Origin: Lactuca virosa
Lineage: Eukaryota > Streptophyta > Magnoliopsida > Asterales > Asteraceae
Length of the DNA stretch: 64,000 bases
Assembly (NCBI GenBank): GCA_928212115.1
Contig: CAKMRJ010003334.1
Span: 35,593,385-35,657,384 of the forward strand
Direction of reading: 5' to 3'
Within the stretch, counting starts at the first letter, position 1. Every line of letters starts with the position of its first letter. The translations under genes were made by a program, and so were the position numbers. Under the pieces are notes generated by a model that saw only the letters and a list, made by a program, of their open reading frames with translations, did no database searches and was not told the DNA's origin. Positions 10,671-23,654 of this stretch are shown one piece after another.

Positions 10671-13600
10671 TGTCACAACTAGCATTCTAGCTAGGAAATT
10701 CTGTACTCTTATAAACATTATATACTGTAAACTCGTAACCCTAATTCATGTTATGTTTGAAGTTCAACCTATGGAAACAAATTCAAACCTAGATTCATCA
10801 AGTAAAGTTGAAAACCCTAAAAATCTCGGTTTAAGCTCATTATGGACTAGAATTTTCTTATTGGGCCTAATGGGCCAATAAGCCTCCAACTTGACTTTGT
10901 TGGGCTTAGAACCTTCAAATGGGCCATAATTGGACCCACATTCATGAAACCTAACCTGTTGGGCCATCATGGGCCTAAAATGGAATTGTGTACCTCTTTT
11001 GGGCCTTATTGGACCATAACTAATCAAATTAGCCCTAATGAGCCATAAATCCATCCCCTTAATATCACATTGGGCCGTGAACATTCACAAAGACCCAATG
11101 GGCCGAGAAATACTCTTTGGGCCTTAGAATTTCGAAATGAGGCAAATAATGGCCCAAACTAAGCAACTCTTTTATTCTAGCCCATGTTTTCGGCCCAAAC
11201 ATAAAAAAAAAAAAGAAAGGATGAAATGAGGGTTGACATTAGTGGTGCCACCTCATAAATGTACATAGGATATCAATGCACCATTCTCATATCTCCATGC
11301 AAGTCAACTCACCTCTCTCTCCCCTCTCCTTTCTATCCTCGGCCGAGACCACAAACCCCCACCACCCTCTTCAATCTTCTCCCCAAACTCTCTCAAATCT
11401 TACAAGAACATTTCCTCACTTTCATCACATTTTCAAGATTTACTTAGGTTTCAAGAGGATCTTCACAAGATAATCATCATTCTTGGTAAGCCTTTACACA
11501 TTCAAGTTTCATAACTCCATCTTCATGATAGATCACTCTTTTAAACAAAGTGTTTGGTGATCATACTCCTATAAATCTTCTTGAGTTCGAGATCTACTCA
11601 AGGGAGTTGCTAGGGCCGAAAATCACTTCATCTTTCCACATCTTCTTCAAAAACCGAATCCAAAAACTCAAGGTGAGTTCATACCCCTCTATTTTCGGTT
11701 TTCATATGATTTATGGGGGAGAATACAAGTAAAATGTGAAGATCTATGTGTATTTGTATGTTATGTGTGATTTATTGTGCTTATGTGGTAAATATGTGCT
11801 AAAAATGAAAGATATTTCGAGATCTATAGTTCAAGAAGGAAAAATATGTGATCTAGGATGTATTTCACTTAACATGTCAAGATAAACTACCATACAAAGT
11901 TTATAATAAACATACTACAACATAAAATTGGTTATTGGACTATTTTTGATAAATAAACAAAAGATGGGGAAAAAGATGTCATTCACGGTTTCTACAAGGA
12001 TCAAAAGGTCAAAACAGCTAAAATAAGAGTTTTTATAAATACTAGGCTTTTTAAAGGACTAAAAATGTAAATTTTAGCCTAATGGGCTAAAATTTGGGCT
12101 TTTCAGCTATTTAGGCCCAAAAATGCGAAAAATCAAATTTAAGGGGGCTGAATTGGAAAATTTTCTCAAAACATGGGCTATAAACGTAAATAAACCTATT
12201 TCAGGGGTTAAAATGGCCTTATTTATCAAAAGGGACTAAAAATGCAAAGATTTTGGATTTTGGGTAAAATTTGTAAAAATTGCGAAAAGTGTGGATTTAA
12301 ATGCAAATCTTCTAACTAAAGGGTTGAAACTGTCCAAAATAAAATTTTGGGCTTAAAACATTATTTAATTAAGTGTTTAGGCCAAAAATGTCAAGAAAAA
12401 TAGTTCAAGGACCTAATATGTCATTTTTCATAAAAAGGGCTAAAAATGGCCAACTTTACCAAAATAAGGGGCTGAATAGGTCAAACTAATATTTTTGGTC
12501 AATTATGTTAATAATAAAATAATTGGGTCAAAATATACAAAACTTTATAACGTATGGGTTTAAATAGAAAAATATATATTTTTATAAATCTATGAATCGT
12601 TATAAAACAATTTGGTGATTATTACGACATATCGATTAAACAACTTCACAACACTAATACTATACAAAACAAGTAAACATTCTAACTGTTGGGCTTGAAA
12701 GATTCTAATCATGCTTATTGGGCCTTCGTGACCCATTAACATGACTTTTGGGCCTAACATAAATAATACATGTTATTGGGCCTCTTGTGACCCGATTACA
12801 TGCTTAAGGGACCTTCAATTGCTTTTACATGCTATTGGGCCTCGGTGGCCCATTAGCATTGCTAGTAAGGTCCAAATAAATCATATGCGAAATGGGCCAA
12901 CGCGTCTTTCGTATACTCGACAGCCTTAAATAACATACGTAATTAGTAGGGCCTAGTAGTCCTCTTCTCCTCGTCTGTTAGGCTTACCTTCTATTCAAGT
13001 AAACAAAATCAGGTCGTTAATCAAGGTTAATCAAATTCATTTGGATTAAGTGAGTAATAACGGGCGACACCAATAAGTGTCGGTCGTAGTCTGTAGTTAT
13101 AATCAAAGTCTCCTGGAGGGAGAGCGAGAGTTTGTGTATAGATCTATACGGGGGTGACTCCCCCACACCTAAGTTGTTCGCTACAGTTAGACTAGGCCAG
13201 TCTAGGGTGACAAAATCTTAAGATCAATTCCGGCGTTCACTAGAATGCTAAGACATACGAACTAGTCATTATCATGCATGGTTATAACGACTCACATAGA
13301 GATCCAATACCATCTAAGTAATCATGGGAAATCATATTCATTCGCTGTGACGATACAATAATACAAAACAATCATACTATTTTATCGGAGAACATCGGGT
13401 TTTCCGGGGAAACCAATCTTATTCACTTGTACTTTCAATAACTATAATGCAAAACTTCTCATTTATACACGTTTTGAAATCATTCACGCATATACTTACA
13501 GGATCATCACAACATTTTCGTGAAAAGTCTTATTTCAGAAAATATCGGATTTTCTGGGTTTTACAAACGACATAAACTATTTTACATCAAACATACTTAT

Positions 13601-13900
13601 GAACTCACCAACATTATATATGTTGACCGTTTTCAAAATAACTTGTATTCTCAGGTAACCGTTAGAACGAGGAAGCATCCAGTGTGTTGAAAGTTTCTTT
13701 TGTAGTTGCTAATCATCAAACACTTTATATTTTGGTATCATGTAATGTAAACCATGTACTTGATGTAAACAATGTCAGTTGTACTATGTAATGGTTGGTG
13801 ATGAATGTGTTATGTTTCATGTATATTCATTGAGATGATATTTCAATTTAAGTCACGCGAGCCCTCGGACGTTTCCGCCGTCTGGTTCGGGGGTGTGACA
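10671..13900 (+). repeat. Gypsy-2 3' LTR (3230 bp)
   Basis: Starts TGTCACAAC and ends GGGGGTGTGACA. The first 500 bp carry about a dozen TGGGCC/ATGGGCC motifs (10861-11200), with a second set at 12690-12910. A splice-donor-like GGTGAGTTCATA is at 11672-11683, its perfect complement TATGAACTCACC at 13598-13609, and an acceptor-like TATTCTCAG ends at 13654. The dyad GTATAGATCTATAC is at 13136-13149. The small ORFs are not convincing. Confidence 0.9.
11673..13654 (+). other. Predicted leader intron inside the Gypsy-2 LTR
   Basis: Donor AAG/GTGAGTTCATACCCC and acceptor CTTGTATTCTCAG bound 1982 nt. A 12-bp perfect inverted repeat links the donor to a site 45 nt before the acceptor. The same junction sequences occur in Gypsy-3, whose segment is only about 1.04 kb. 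Splicing is inferred. Confidence 0.45.
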
Positions 13901-13983
13901 ATATTAGCAGCATACATTGATCTTAAGTTAATTCAAGGTTTGAGTTTTCAACCCTTGTCCCCGCACATACTCTTGCACTCTCA
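13901..13983 (+). repeat. Tail of the Copia-A 5' LTR
   Basis: These 83 bp between the Gypsy-2 LTR end and the primer-binding site end in CTCTCA. The remainder of this LTR should lie left of the window, beyond Gypsy-2. Confidence 0.6.
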
Positions 13984-13985
13984 AT

Positions 13986-13997
13986 TGGTATCAGAGC
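13986..13997 (+). other. Copia-A primer-binding site
   Basis: TGGTATCAGAGC, initiator tRNA-Met type, two bases after the LTR tail ending CTCTCA. Confidence 0.85.
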
Positions 13998-14519
13998 GTA
14001 AGTGGTTGTCCTTTGAATCCATAAGAACATATTATAATTGATTTGAGATTACCTTGGTATCTCAATCATTTTTGTGTTCAGGATAAAAGTTCTTCTATAT
14101 ACCGCTTCAGCTCTAATACTTTAACTTCAATGGTTGCTCTTAATCTAACTCAACAAATGTATTCAATGCAAATAACAAATAGTGTGGGTTGACCAACGCC
14201 CCATTGCTAGTTGTTAAAGAGTGTGATCACTGGAAATTTAGAATGGAGAGATTTTGTAACACCCGAAAATCTAGAAGGTTAATTGTGGAATTATGCCAAT
14301 TTCAAGTTGAACTCAGCGAGTTGGAGGAGCCAACTCGGTGAGTTGAAGATGAAGAATCGTGAGGATTTAATGGGTCTACTCGACGAGTTGATGAGCATCA
14401 AATCGGCGAGTAGAAGTTGTTTTGGTCGTGAGATTAATGAGACAACTCGGCGAGTTGGAGGAGCCAACTCGACGAGTTGGGCGTTGTTTAGGAAACCCTA
14501 ATTTTGGGGTTTTGCACCA

Positions 14520-14527
14520 TATTTAAA
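14520..14527 (+). promoter_or_regulatory. TATA-like box of the solo LTR
   Basis: TATTTAAA, 41 bp after the last of a run of ACTCGRCGAGT palindromes, followed by a CT-rich leader. Probable LTR promoter. Confidence 0.55.
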
Positions 14528-15751
14528 CACCTTAAGTTCCAAATGTTGGCCTCATTTCCATCCTCTTTAGCCCCTAACCCTAATCTTGAAACCCTAGCGC
14601 CTCCAAGAGTGTTGTGAGTCTATTGTGTGTGTTTTGTTGTGTGTTTGAAGCTCATTCAAGGAGGAGAAGTTTGGTGCAAGGTGGTGGTTCAAGAAGGAGC
14701 TCATAGATCTTGATTCTCTGCTCCATTTCCAACACATTTTGGGTGTAAAGTTCTAACCTTGCTTAGTATTGGCTTAGGTATCTTCTTGGGTTTATTTGTG
14801 TGCTTTTAGCCATGGATGGGTGATTGTTGAGGAAGTAGAAGTCCTAAGTGTTTATCCTTTCTAGATCTATGATCTCCATGAGCTCTTTTGGCATAAAGGT
14901 GCCAACTTTATGGTCGTAAGGGCTTCATGCATTCATTAAGTTCTTCTTTTGGCCTCTTTTAAGCTTTTGAACTTCTTCTAATCATGAATAAGTGTAAAGT
15001 TGGAAACTTTACATGGCCATTTAGCCTCATATGGTCAGATCTGCATCTTGGAGTTGTGTCATTGTAGATTAAGTGCTTAATGCTTAAGTCCTTACCCTTT
15101 TAAGTTTAGGGTTTGGGTTTTGAACCAGTTTTGGTGGTTCTTACGGGTAAAGTTGGAAACTTTACCCTTTTTGAGGCCATTTCAGTTAAGATATGGGTTG
15201 AGAAGCCCTTAGTTTCGAAAAGGCCGGCTTAATGAATTAAGAGGTTGGGTTTCTGGTGAACACGGGGAGTTCATGGGTGAACTCGGTGAGTTCATGGGGT
15301 TTTGCCCGTTCTTTGCGGTCTAATGAAGAAACTCGACGAGTTGAAGGGCACTCGGCGAGTTGGGTCAACTTGGACCGTTGACTTTGACTTTTGATTTATA
15401 ACTTTGAGCAAGTTTGTCCCAAGGGGGTAATTGAGGTATTCTGATTTGTAATTAAGGGAAGTATGGGCTTAGGATAAGGCCCATATGGGATTGGGCCCAA
15501 TTTGGAAAATTGGGCCATTAGTGGGCCTTTATGGATCTTTTGGTTTTGGGCCTTCTTGGTTATTAAGGTTGGGCCTCAGTTTTGGTTCTTGTTTGGGTCA
15601 GGGGTAAAATAGTCAATTTACCCCAAGTATGGTTAGTAGGCCTTGGAATGGAAATCCAATTTTTTATTTGGTGTTAATCTTGATCTGATAGTTCGGAGGT
15701 GTTGTCATGGCGGCAACTAGGGAATTTTTTCAAGAAGCTTCTGCATTCGAG

Positions 15752-16057
15752 GTGAGTTTCCTTACCGGGTTTAGCAAGTCAAAGGTACCAATGTCGGCCC
15801 ATGTTTATGTTATGTTGATAGAATGCTAGTTGTCTTTGTGACTCTTGCATGTACCTGTGTTTATATGCTTTTGGACTAAGGTCTGACGTCGGGCGAAGCC
15901 CGATGACTACTTGTATGTTGTGTATATCACATGTGTATGTGTTTATATGCTTTCCGATCTCAGCTCGATGACCGGGCGGGGCCCACTATATGTTTTGTAT
16001 GTGGTATTTGGGGAACTCATTAAGCTTTGTGATTACGGTTTTCAGTTTATGTTTCAG
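15752..16057 (+). other. Predicted leader intron inside the solo LTR
   Basis: GAG/GTGAGTTTCC (donor-like) and ATGTTTCAG (acceptor-like) bound 306 nt. GGTGAGTTTCC can pair with GGGGAACTCATT (16010-16021) through 11 pairs, three of them G-U. The strong hairpin TCGGGC-GAA-GCCCGA lies inside at 15889-15903. Splicing is inferred. Confidence 0.45.
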
Positions 16058-17523
16058 GTATTACGGTTTTCAAATGAAAGGGGCTCGAGACGATCGCAAC
16101 GCATACACCTGTGTTATCCGCAATATGTGATATTTGGGAATGAACTCTGATAATAGTTTTTATTTAAATGCTTTTCAATGGTTGGACAAATTTGCAATGG
16201 TTTTTTGAATATAATAAAAATGAAATTTTTAACCTTGATTTTTGGGATGTTACAGATTTTTACTTGGTAAGGAAAAAGGTGAAGAGATATAGAGATCTGT
16301 GAAATAAGGTACTCATGTTCCAGTAAGACAAATGGTCAGAGATGTTACTGCTACTCGCATGGGTCAAGAAGAACAACGTCTAGCACCTCTAACTGCATCA
16401 GACATCGAAAAGCTTCATGCAGATAAGATTGCATTCTCAGATATGGTGTTTGGTGTTCCCCCTTCTCTCTTTGAGAACATTAAGTCGTGCAAACCTGCCA
16501 AAGAGATTTGGGATACACTTCAAGACTTGTTCGAAGAGTCTGAAAACATGAAGGATAAACGTTTGACATCTGTCGTCAATGACTTTGATACCTTCACTAC
16601 AACTCCCGGTGAATCCGTAGCCTTTGCATCAAATCGGTATAGGATCGTTGTTAACAACATGATTGCACATGGAATAGTCAGAACTCCTCTCAAGTACAAT
16701 ATGAAGTTCATCAACAGCCTCATAAATGGATGGGGGAATGTTAAGTCATGTCTTCATAGTAATATTTGACGAATTGCAAAGCCATGAATCTAATGTTGCT
16801 CAAACGTTAAGAGAATTGTCAGGAGGTCCTCTTGCCTTAGTTAGTTGTGTTAACCCACTAATTATGAGCCCATCTGTTTTGGATCCTTTTGGAACTATCC
16901 CACCTGTTTCACTTGTTCAACCAACACTTCCTACTCCACCTATCCTACTTGTTCTGAACCACTCATTTTAAGAAAATCTTGATCCTGATTCAGCTAATTC
17001 CGAACTTCGCTTCCAACAAGAATTCATACTTCTGTCTATGAAGTACAAACGTCCCTAGAATGCCAGTCATAAACCCTATCAAAACCGATTTCAAGCCCCT
17101 CATCAAAGCAATCCTCAACCTTTTCCTAAACTTACATAAAACCCACTAGCTTACCGACCCAACATTCCAAATCACTCCTCAGAACCTCAGGAAGTTCCGA
17201 AACCAGTCAAATCCAAGGTTGTTTGTCACAAATGTGGTCTCGGAAACCACTTTGCAAAGGGCTATTTGGCTGAAATTTCCTAAAAACCGAAGGTAAAAGA
17301 CTCTGACTACTATGCTCATAAAGCCCAAGAACTCACTGAAAGCGAAAGGGCTTTTGTTACTATGGTTTCAAGATGGGTTGATGGGTACTGGTCTTTCTGG
17401 TGATGAGAGTGAAGAAAGATATGCAAGGAACATGTATCTTATGGTTAGACAATAAATTGAGTGTGATGAAGGATAATGGTATTCTGGTTCAGAATAAGAA
17501 AATGACGATGTTGAGCCAAACTT

Positions 17524-19126
17524 TTGCTACATGGAAACAAACGATCCACTAGGCAGAAGCATCACCAGCAGGTAAAATCCACGATCACTGACAATAATTT
17601 TGATTTATCTATTTATGAACCTTATCCAACTCAAATTCAATCAGAAATGACAGTTATTCATAGAGCCTATGAGTCTGGCATAGAAGTTAGTGAGAAACTG
17701 GATAGTAAATTGACTCGTCTTAGATTACGTTTTGAAGACTGCAAGCTTAAGATTGAATCTTTAGAGAGAGAACTTTTAATGGCTAAGGATGAATGTATTA
17801 TTTTGAAAGACAAATGTGAAATTACTTTCAGTGAAATAAACATCTTAGTTACTGATAACAAACGTATTAACGCCAAAATTGATGCTTTGAACAAGTCTAT
17901 TGATATTCTTGAAGCAAACGAACGGATGGCACATAATTTTCGTCACCCATGGTCCAAAGCACCAGGTCTCAAAATCGAGTTTTCTGAAACCTGTTGTTCG
18001 TCCCTTGAAGGAACTTCAAAACCTAACGTTTATGGGAGACATTCCAAACCATACTTATTCGGATACCCCTGTCTCACCATTTTCGTCCCTTCCTGATACT
18101 TCAGACTAGTTCCAATCTCTGATTCCTGAGTTCAAAACCTATCATTTTTAAATGTGTTGATTCCACGCCTCTTCCGCCTCTAATATCCCTAGACCTAAAT
18201 CAGTCTTCATGATCTTTCCCTGACACCGACTGTACTGGAGTTCAGTTTTTGAACTCCGGCCCACCAAACAATTATGGTGTCGATGAACTCATTCCTGAGA
18301 CAAATGGACATGAATCTGACAAATTCAACTTTGTTTGGGCGTCATTTGATAGTGATATAGATGGAGAAATTTTTTGTGACGATTCATTTGACTCTTGTAT
18401 CTCTGACTCTGATGTGATATCGAAATCGACTCTAGTGCCAATTAAGCCTCGTGTCAACAATTCATCAACTAGAAAAACTTCCAAGTCATCATCTGAATCT
18501 CGGAAGAAACCTTGGCTGAATAAGAAAGACATTGTTCACCCAAAGACCGAAGCTAAGAATGCCCTTAAGAAAGAAATTAGGTCCATGCAAGATTCCAAAT
18601 TCATTGAGAAGTCCGAGAAGAAAGTGTCTCGAACAGTTAGTCCAACTACTAGGAACCACGATACCTTCATGCATGTTAGGATCCTTAAGAGGCCATCTAA
18701 TCTTGCTAGTTCGGTTGCTCAAAACAAATCTGTCAATAATTGTACAAAAAAGGTCACTGTCGAGACTCCTTATGTGAAAACTGACTCTCCTCGGACAGTT
18801 TCTTCTTCTGTGTTTATTGCTAAATCCAATGGCCGATTTTCAAACCAAAACAATTTCCACAACCTAATGTGCCTTCGAAAGTAGCAAACAAAGGACAAGT
18901 TGCTAGGAACACTGTTGTTCAGAAATCTTCAAAAGACTCGAAACAAAACTTTGAATGGAAAGGAAAAAGTTCTGAAAACACATTTATGACATCTGTGAAC
19001 ACAATCATTCCTACAACATCTCGGAAAATTGTTGCTCCGAGAAAAGTAGTATCCAAACAACCACTGGTTGAATACGATTTTTGGATAAATGAAAACACCA
19101 TGACATTCTGCTTCTTTCCAAAATAA
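17524..19126 (+). pseudogene. Copia-A gag-pol linker with coiled coil
   Basis: Broken frames (17524-18096, 18249-18884, 18869-19126) lie between the zinc knuckle and the protease. The first encodes a heptad-rich helical stretch (LDSKLTRLRLRFEDCKLKIE, LERELLMAKDECIILKDK), very likely a coiled coil. The second is Ser/Asp/Lys-rich and looks disordered. Long SIRE-type elements have such linkers; the function is not known to me. It is non-functional because of stops between the parts. Confidence 0.65.
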
Positions 19127-19242
19127 TCTCGGAACAAGCCCTCCGAGATGCCAATTGCTCAAAAGTCACAATCCAAGTCCAAAGCCCATGTAAAAGTCCC
19201 TAAGTCTAACTCAAAGCCTAAAAACTCTAAAACTCACTAACT

Positions 19243-22200
19243 TTGCCGTCACTTTGTGCTTCGGAACAAGATACAATATGGTATATTAATAGTGCTTGTT
19301 CCATGCACATGATTGGGCAGAAAGACTTTCTGCGTGATCTGAAGCTCGCTCCTAACATTGGTTACATGACATATGGCAACAATTCGAATTCACAAATTCG
19401 AGGTTATGGCGTCTTGACCAATGAAAAATTATTTGTCTCTAATGTAGCGTATGTGGTTGATCTCAAGCATAACCTGATCAGCGTGGCTCAACTCACTGAT
19501 GCAAACCGAAGAGTTGAATTCTGCAAAAAGCATAGCTATGTTATGACAGAAGACCAGAAAGAATGTCTTATCAAATATGATCGCATCAAAAACATGTATC
19601 CTTTAGACATCAACATGATCATCAGAAAGCCTCAACTCTGTCTTCTTTCAAAGGCCATTCCTGACGTAAGTTGGCCATGGCATCGAATGATAGCTAATCT
19701 CAACTTCCAATACATGAATGATCTTGTTTCTGGTGAAATAGTATGAGGTCTGCCACTCCTCGAATTCGAAAATGATCATCTTTGTGTTACATGTAAATGT
19801 GGGAAGCAATTCAAGAAAAGGTCAATCTTGTAATCATTGAAAAGTCAATTTCGGAACGATTATAACTTCTTCATATCAATCTATGTGGACCATCCATCGT
19901 AGAAACTATGCATCACAAAAAGTATATTCTTGTGATTGTTGATAACTATACAAGGTTCACTTGGGTCTTCTTCCTTAGGATAAAATCCGAAACAACCTCT
20001 GAACTCATTAACTTCATTAAAGGAATTGACGTTCTTATCAAACTCCCTGTTATAAGAATCCGAAGTGGAAATGGCTCCGAATTCACCAATGCCACCATTG
20101 AGAAATTCCTCTCTGACAAAGATATCGCCCATAATTTCTCTGGTCCCTACACTCCTCAACGAAACAGTGCGGTTGAAAGAAGAAACCAAACTCTCGTTGA
20201 AGTCGCTCGATCGATGTTGAACTTTGCAAACCTTCCTCTTTATCTTTGGGCTAAAGTTGTATTCATTATCTGCCTCACTCAAAATCGAAGTATCATCAAT
20301 CGCCATCTCAGCATGACACCGTATGAAGCTATGAATGGTCGAAAGTCGAGTATCTCGTTCTTACACGTTTTTGGTTGTAGATGCTTTATCAAAAATAACC
20401 ATGATCAACTCACCAAGTTTCAACCAAAAGCCAATGAAGCAATCTTTCTGGGATACTCAGCTAAATCCAAAGCCTACAGAGTTCTGAATTATAGGAATCG
20501 TGTACTTGAAGAAAGCTTTGATGTCACTTTTGATGATAATTTTGTTTGGAACTCAGATCCTAATCATGTTACAACACATATCATGGAGTCTGATGCTCTA
20601 CCTGCTGGGTCTACGAATCTCCAAATTATCCATGAAGTTGATTTCGAAATCCTGTTCAGACCAAGAGAAATTGCTCTAGACTCAGAATCTCGATCAAGAC
20701 CGTCCTCATCATCTGAAGCTCCGATTTCTCAAAATATCTCTAGTCCGACACCAACCTTTCCTCTATTTGATTCCGATATATTTCAACCTTCTTAAGTTGA
20801 GGGGGAAAATAGTCATCCAAACCTCGAATCAAATGTTGATGGATTTCAAGATGCAGCAGATCAATTCGCTGAATTTGATCCCATTCTGAACAACAATGAA
20901 GACGATGTCGAGTTCTTTGACTGTCTGAACGATGAAGACGTTGAAATATCCGGTTCAGAAGTTCAGGGGGAGCATCATCCTTAAATTCAAACTATTCAGG
21001 GGGAGCAACACAACCTCATTGTTGATATCGGATCATCCGCTGCACCAAAACTTACGAGATTGCTTATCTGGACAATAGATCATCCTCCAAATCAAGTTAT
21101 TGGAAATCTCAACGTTGGTGTTCAAACTCGCTCTGCTACTAACATTCAAAATGAGTGTCACTTCACGGCATTCATATCAACGGTTGAACCAAAACTCATC
21201 AAGAAAACCTTAGAACATGATGATTGGATTACAGACATGCAAGAAGAGTTAGCAGAATTTGATATAAAATCAAGTTTGGACTCTTGTCCTTCCTCCTTAA
21301 GATCACCATATTGTTAGCAAAAGATGGGTCTTCTGAAACAAACTCGATGATGTCAGAGTTATAATAAAAAACAAAACGAGATTGGTGGCTAAAGGATTTA
21401 CTCAGATCGAAGGACCCGACTACGACGAGGCCTTTTCTCTTGTTGATCGTCTTAAAACCATCCAAATCTTTCTCGCTTATGCAGCTCACAAAGGCTTTAA
21501 AGTTTACCAAATGGACGTCAAAAGTGTCTTTCTCAATGGTGAACTTGATACCAAAGTGTATCTTTAATAGCCCCTGGATTTGTAAATCTTTCTTATCCAA
21601 ACTACCGTTACAAACTTCAAAAAGCTGTTTATGACCTCAAGCAAGCTCCACGTGTCTGGTACGAGACTCTCACTGGTTTTCTGAAGTGTTCCAGTTTTCA
21701 AAGCGGAATTCTTGATCCTACCTTATTCCAAAGATCGAATGGAAACCATCTCATTTCAGTTCAAATATATGTTGACGATATCATCTTTAGATCTACGGAT
21801 TCAACAATGGTTGTTGATTTTGCAAAGTTAATGTTTAATCGATTTCAAATGAGCATGAATCGTGAATTAAGTTTCTTCCTCGGACTTCAAGTTAAGAAGA
21901 CCAACAAAGGAATCTTTATTTATCAAGAGAAATACATTTCCGAACTTCTAAAAAAGTATTCAATGGACACTCGTGCATCTGAAAATGTTCCAATAGGGTT
22001 CGGACACAAGATCTTCTCGGACCCATCAGGTGTTGTTGTTGATCAGAATAAGTATAGGAGAATGATTGGATCGCTACTCTACTTTACAGCAAGTCATCCG
22101 GACATCATGTTCTCTACATGCTTGTGTGCTAGATTCCAGGTTAATCCGAAGATGTCTCATCTTCTGGCTGTCAAGCAAATTTTTTCCGATATCTCAAAGG

Positions 22201-22743
22201 AACAAATAACCTCAAAATTTGGTATCCGGCAAATGAAAGCTTCCTTCTTCAAGCCTATTTAGACTCAAACTATGGAGGTCTTCAACAGGATAAAAAAAAA
22301 GCACATCTGGAGCTTGTCAATTTTTGGGTGGAAGATTGGTTAGCTGGTCATCGAAGATACAAAATTGTATTGCTCTATCCACAGCCGAAACAGAATACAT
22401 CGTTGCTACAAGCTGCACTTCACAAGTTCTTTGGATGAAATCTCAGCTTCTGGACTATGGTTATCGATTTCAATAGATTCCAATCTATTGTGACTCTCAA
22501 AGTGCAATTGCGATTTCTCACAATCCAATTCAGCACTCCATTACCAAGCACATTGATATTCGCTACCATTTCATTAAGGATCATGTTTTAAAAGGAAACA
22601 TCAATCTCATTTTTGTTCCATTTAATGATGAACTTGCTGATGTCTTTACTAAGTCATTAGACGAAACCAAATTTAACGGGTTTCTTAACAAAACGGGAAT
22701 GATGATGCCTGATCCACAATTCTTCCCAGAGGCTTGTACTCTC
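19243..22743 (+). pseudogene. Copia-A pol: protease, integrase, RT, RNase H
   Basis: The protease motif near 19279 reads NSACSMHM where DSGCSMHM is usual, so the catalytic Asp is gone. Integrase (19908-20795) keeps VIVDNYTRF and AVERRNQTL but has RSGNGSEF for RSDNG, which loses the second catalytic Asp. RT pieces at 21382-22262 include MDVKSVFLNGEL and an intact YVDDIIF. RNase H (about 22370-22700) has TEYIVATSC and YCDSQSAIAISHNPIQHSITKHIDIRYHF, the usual copia C-terminus. Stops and frameshifts at about 19746, 20795, 21317 and 21567 break it. The pol end is near 22743. Confidence 0.9.
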
Positions 22744-23654
22744 TAATGGAAACAATAGAAAGTAAAATAATTCTGAAGTCAAATGCTTTTCTCCTCGGAA
22801 TTGTTTCCTTTCGGAAAATATAGGATCATTATATATATCTTTTTGTCTAACATCTTCTTCTAGTTTTAAGTTGTTTCAGCTTTCCTCATCACTTGAAGTT
22901 CTGACCGATATAGTTACATCGGATTACTTAAAATCTTCTCATCTTGGAGTATATGTCAAAAACAAGCATGTGTTATGAAGTTCATCTTGGAATTCAAATC
23001 CGAAATGGTAATGTGAGTTCATCTTTTATCTTCCTCTGAGCTCTGTTCCTTCAATTCTTGGGATCTCAAATCTTTTGAAATTGGTCCTTTAAGATCTTCA
23101 TGCATTTTTACCTTTTGGTATTCAGTTTGAGATCGTGCCATCTTAAACTCTATATTACGTACTAATGATGTGTTCATATTCTTTCTAAAGTATCTTATGA
23201 CATCTCATCTCGAAATCTGACTATTCTGGGATCCTCAACAATAAAAGAATTTTAAGGTTGTGATTAAAGTTTTTATTCCAAAATTTTTTTTCATTTATAT
23301 ATTAATGGTAATTTTTCTTCATGATTATCCTTTTAATTCTCAATAAACGTGCTTTAGCACACGTCCCAATAAAGTAATGAGCAAAATCAATACTGAAACG
23401 ACGGTTTTTTCTTTTGAACAAACAAACGTACCATCGTTTGTGTGCTACAGTCCTTTAGGAAGCCGTTTTCGGAAATGCATTTAATGCAACCCACTTTGTG
23501 TTCGGGTGTCATCATTACTTTATTCGACCCGACCCGAAATATCAAACCTATAAAATGATTTTGAATACTAAGATTCCCAATTTTCACTTTTGCTATCGTC
23601 TTCCTAGAGCCTTTCTCTTTGCACTCTGTTCTTAAAGCTCTCAAACCTTCATCA
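22744..23654 (+). other. Copia-A spacer between pol and the third ORF
   Basis: About 900 bp, AT-rich, with no convincing ORF. A TATA-like CTATAAAATG occurs near 23548, about 105 bp before the ATG of the third ORF. It could serve a subgenomic transcript; I see no direct proof. Confidence 0.5.

Larger units (their letters stand above)
8535..13900 (+). mobile_element. Gypsy-2: 3' part of a Ty3/gypsy chromovirus-like element
   Basis: The visible part starts inside RT (…FLGLAGYYRRFIQNF from about 8565), where Gypsy-1 cut it. It continues through RNase H and integrase, then a polypurine tract and a 3230-bp 3' LTR ending TGTGACA at 13900. The 5' half lies left of the window beyond Gypsy-1. Its protein is close to that of Gypsy-3, but its LTR is much longer and more diverged. 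It sits in the 5' LTR of Copia-A. Confidence 0.9.
14255..16254 (+). repeat. Solo LTR, gypsy type, TSD GATTT
   Basis: Exactly 2000 bp from TGTAACACCCG to GGGATGTTACA, flanked by GATTT at 14250-14254 and 16255-16259, so it is a full LTR left by recombination. CAACTCGGCGAGTTG-type palindromes (14444-14458, 14465-14479 and others from 14312) lie just upstream of TATTTAAA at 14520-14527. More copies occur at 15250-15362. The donor-like GGTGAGTTTCC is at 15751-15761, the acceptor GTTTCAG ends at 16057, and the hairpin TCGGGC/GCCCGA is at 15889-15903. Confidence 0.95.
14130..17330 (+). pseudogene. Copia-A gag, split by a solo LTR
   Basis: The likely start is the ATG at 14130 (MVALNLTQQ). The first part ends at 14254, where a 2-kb solo LTR is inserted, and the frame resumes at 16255. 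The body at 16332-16769 (LHADKIAFSDMVFGVPPSLFENI, AKEIWDTLQDLFE) is a copia Gag of the UBN2 type. A zinc knuckle at 17224-17265 reads CHKCGLGNHFAKGY: the last metal-binding Cys is Tyr (TAT at 17263). Several stops and frameshifts (for example after 16769) make it non-functional. Gag would form the particle shell and bind RNA. Confidence 0.82.

Noticed and set aside
13986..13997. TGGTATCAGAGC strings as tRNA gene pieces
   Set aside because: They match only the tRNA 3' end and sit next to LTR ends, so they are primer-binding sites; no cloverleaf is present.
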